64,000 bases of DNA, taken from Psychrobacter sp. bablab_jr014 (GTDB lineage Bacteria > Pseudomonadota > Gammaproteobacteria > Pseudomonadales > Moraxellaceae). Where the stretch lies: NCBI RefSeq assembly GCF_016464015.1, contig NZ_JACDXT010000021.1, positions 50,967 through 114,966 of the forward strand. The letters run 5' to 3'. The notes below the pieces were generated by a model. That model ran no database searches, was not told the origin of the DNA, and saw only the letters and a program-made list of their open reading frames with translations. The position numbers were made by a program, and so were the translations under genes. Shown in pieces: positions 61,919-64,000 of this stretch; position 1 is the first letter of the stretch, and each line of letters starts with the position of its first letter.

Positions 61919-62767
61919 GTGAGTAAACCTGCTTTTTCTTTTGAGTTTTTCCCCGCAAAGACAGATCAAGGACACGAAAAGCTATTAAACACTTACGATG
62001 AGCTCAATCAGCTAAATCCTGCTTACTTTTCAGTCACTTACGGTGCGGGTGGCTCTACCCGCAGCCGTACCTTGAACATTGTTGAGGCGTTGTGCGCGCG
62101 CGGAGACACTGAAATTGCGCCGCATTTATCCTGCATCGGTGATGATAAGGAGCAGATTAGTGAGCTTTTGGCGCATTATAAAAACTTGGGCATTAAGCGC
62201 TTAGTCGCCCTCCGCGGTGATTTACCCTCAGGTCAGGTCGGTATGGGACAACTTCCCTTTGCCCTTGATTTGGTTAAGTTTATTCGCGAAGAGACTGGCG
62301 ACTACTTTCATATCGAAGTAGCGGCCTATCCTGAGATGCACCCACAAGCGCGCAACTTTGCTTTTGATATTGACAACTTGGTCAATAAATATCAGGCAGG
62401 CGCAAATGCGGCGATTACCCAGTTTTTTTATAATGCTGACAGTTATTTGTATTTGCGTGACGCCATTGAGCAGCGCGGTGTCGATACCGAGGCTCAGCCG
62501 CTTATCGCAGGTATTATGCCTATTACCAATTCTAGCAATATTCTGCGTTTTGCGGACAGCTGCGGGGCAGATATTCCGCGCTATGTACGTAAGCAGCTTT
62601 ATGATTTTGGTGATGACCGTAAAGCGATTCGTGAGTTTGGCTTTGAAGTCGTGCATCGCTTGTGCTCGCGTTTAGTTAGCGAAGGCGTGCCTGCACTGCA
62701 TTTTTATACGATGAATAAAGTTGAGCCGAATAAGCGCTTGGTACAGGCACTGGGCTTGGCAGACTAA
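61919..62767 (+). CDS. metF: Methylenetetrahydrofolate reductase
   Basis: MetF makes 5-methyltetrahydrofolate, the methyl donor for homocysteine to methionine. The 282 residues start FSFEFFPAKTDQGHEKL, have YFSVTYGAGGSTRSRT near residue 37, and LVALRGDLPSG near 95. The FAD-site region continues with AAYPEMHPQA near 138 and QFFYNADSYL near 168. It starts with GTG after AAGGAG, 29 bases from ahcY, so the two are probably one transcript under the riboswitch. That joins regeneration of homocysteine with supply of methyl groups. Confidence 0.96.
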   Translation: MSKPAFSFEFFPAKTDQGHEKLLNTYDELNQLNPAYFSVTYGAGGSTRSRTLNIVEALCARGDTEIAPHLSCIGDDKEQISELLAHYKNLGIKRLVALRGDLPSGQVGMGQLPFALDLVKFIREETGDYFHIEVAAYPEMHPQARNFAFDIDNLVNKYQAGANAAITQFFYNADSYLYLRDAIEQRGVDTEAQPLIAGIMPITNSSNILRFADSCGADIPRYVRKQLYDFGDDRKAIREFGFEVVHRLCSRLVSEGVPALHFYTMNKVEPNKRLVQALGLAD

Positions 62768-62987
62768 GCCCATGGTCATGGTGATGTTATAGACAAGCTG
62801 GCATCTTAAGCGATGCCAGTTTTTTTTGTTTATTGATAAAAAAGATGATGGCAGTCACCTTCATGGCCTGTAAGTTATTTCAGCAGTTGTCCGTATATTT
62901 TATTTAATTGCCGTCTTTGTTTGATTTTTACTAACAAATGCTCAGTATTTTTGCTATTCTTTTTTTATTATATATCTTGGAGAGCTT

Positions 62988-63839
62988 GTGCGACGTTTTT
63001 TTTATGCCCCTGAAGCGAGCAGTAGCGCAGACACTTTTGCCCCACTCGCCAGCCATGCACTTGGTGATACTTTGTCCTTGACGGAGAATGTACAGCACCA
63101 TTGGTGCCGTGTTTTGCGCGCTAATGTGGGCGATACGGGGGTATTGTTTGATGGTTTCGGCGGTGAATATGTGGTCGAACTAGAGACGATTAGTAAAAAA
63201 AGTGCGACCGTGCGTCTCTTAGAGGCGTTTGATATCCAGCGTACCGCGCCAATGCTGACCAAAATTGCGCTGGTAATGAGTCGCGGCGACCGTATGGATT
63301 ATGCTATCCAAAAAGCCACAGAGCTTGGCGCATCTGCCATCCAACTTTTAAGCAGTCATCATGGCGAGGTCACATTAAAGCCTGCCCAAGTTGAAAAAAA
63401 ACTGCTGCATTGGCAGCAAGTCGCCATCTCAGCTTGCGAGCAATGCGGCCTAAACCGCCCGCCTTTAATTATTGCCCCCATGCCTATCAATGCGTGGTTG
63501 ACGGCTGAAGCAGATGCGCCACTTTTGGTCAGTGAGATTATCGCACCCTTGGCGCAATCCCCATATTATAAGCAGCTGCTACGCCCTGCTGATATGCGTA
63601 TCGTATTGAGCGTACCCGCCGCAGGCATGCCTACCATGCCACCTACCCTAAAGACCATTTTACAAAAAGATATGCCATATATTGAGCTATTGATTGGCCC
63701 AGAGGGCGGATTGAGCATGGATGAAATTATACACGCACAAAGTGTTGGCTTTGAGGCTTGGCAGATTGGTACACGGGTATTGCGTACTGAGACTGCGCCT
63801 GTCGTGGCTTTGGCAAGTTTGCAAAGTTTATTGCTATAA
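62988..63839 (+). CDS. rsmE: 16S rRNA (uracil-1498-N3)-methyltransferase
   Basis: RsmE methylates U1498 of 16S rRNA with S-adenosylmethionine. The 283 residues contain an N-terminal PUA-like part with HWCRVLRANVGD near residue 37, and a knotted SPOUT domain with RMDYAIQKATELGASAIQ near 102. Its knot has IGPEGGLSMDEI near 237 and LGTRVLR-like IGTRVLRTETAPVVAL near 260. The start is GTG with TTGGAGAG upstream. It lies 220 bases after metF. Confidence 0.95.
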   Translation: MRRFFYAPEASSSADTFAPLASHALGDTLSLTENVQHHWCRVLRANVGDTGVLFDGFGGEYVVELETISKKSATVRLLEAFDIQRTAPMLTKIALVMSRGDRMDYAIQKATELGASAIQLLSSHHGEVTLKPAQVEKKLLHWQQVAISACEQCGLNRPPLIIAPMPINAWLTAEADAPLLVSEIIAPLAQSPYYKQLLRPADMRIVLSVPAAGMPTMPPTLKTILQKDMPYIELLIGPEGGLSMDEIIHAQSVGFEAWQIGTRVLRTETAPVVALASLQSLLL

Positions 63840-63862
63840 GCTTATCCAAACTAGGTGTTTAT

Positions 63863-64000
63863 TAGGGCGTGTTGACCATTCGACCATGGCACTGACAGCG
63901 ACTATTTTTTAGGCGATTCGAGGTTAAAAATAATAAGTTTAGTCATTCTAAGCGCTTATTTTTAACGATGAAGCGGCAAAAAAGAGTCCTGTCCCTGCGG
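63863..64000 (+). mobile_element. Mobile-repeat-like element, cut by the window end
   Basis: Starts TAGGGCGTGTTGACC, like the family A ends for ten bases, then differs. Inside, GTTAAAAATAA (63923-63933) and TTATTTTTAAC (63956-63966) form an 11-base inverted repeat. The far end is outside the window. It could be another mini-element or the start of a full insertion sequence. Confidence 0.45.

Overview
The window is an ordinary stretch of bacterial chromosome from a gammaproteobacterium. Gene content, short AT-rich intergenic spacers and moderate GC suggest Moraxellaceae, most likely Psychrobacter. Pointers are the trpG-trpD-trpC cluster without trpE, the membrane PQQ glucose dehydrogenase, the short RoxA-like cupin oxygenase, the YbfB-type MFS carrier and the small 'CVHKVVTVPVK' lipoprotein. 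The genus is inferred from protein character; no database search was possible.

Layout. 0-9.2 kb: leuA, an Lrp/AsnC regulator, an MFS carrier, an ABC1/AarF kinase, a MoeB/ThiF-like enzyme, prmC and an AmpG-like permease, nearly all on the minus strand. 9.2-16.6 kb: a katG catalase-peroxidase wrecked by three internal deletions, a CysB-like LysR regulator, gcd, a luciferase-like flavin oxidoreductase and a 46-residue membrane peptide. 16.6-24.6 kb: an ornithine cyclodeaminase relative, an AEC carrier, mnmG, an unknown protein, grxD, ispF and mnmA. 24.8-33 kb: purB, a small lipoprotein, a RoxA-like oxygenase, a DASS carrier, a small acidic protein, a YoaK/DUF1275 membrane protein, fabI and folE. 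33-39.7 kb: a yejA-(gloB)-yejB-yejE-yejF peptide importer cluster. 39.9-47.9 kb: two LysM proteins, serC, a probable DNA polymerase III psi subunit (holD) with a large acidic insertion, an M48 protease and LemA. 48.2 kb: the SRP RNA gene with a clean promoter. 48.6-58 kb: a SIMPL protein, a DUF4124 protein, glnA, trpGDC, an Smr-domain protein and an MscS channel. 58.2-64 kb: a BtuB-like receptor, an SAH riboswitch followed by ahcY-metF, and rsmE.

Genes that work together: ahcY and metF form a methyl-cycle unit behind an S-adenosylhomocysteine riboswitch. trpG, trpD and trpC act in tryptophan synthesis. The yej genes form one importer, with glyoxalase II (gloB) embedded in the run. lemA, the M48 protease and holD are consecutive on one strand. 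mnmG and mnmA both modify tRNA wobble uridine but lie in separate units.

The least explained material is between genes. Four copies of a 152-174 bp element end in inverted repeats beginning TAGGGYGTGT. The inner bases of the repeats differ between copies but always match between the two ends of one copy. One copy sits exactly in a stop codon and two bracket a LysM gene in inverted orientation. A second family of about 120 bp (4.2 kb and 21.3 kb) folds into a long hairpin with compensatory stem changes. No transposase, CRISPR array, tRNA or rRNA gene was seen. I did not find a convincing new multi-gene system; the HolD variant and the two repeat families are the best leads.
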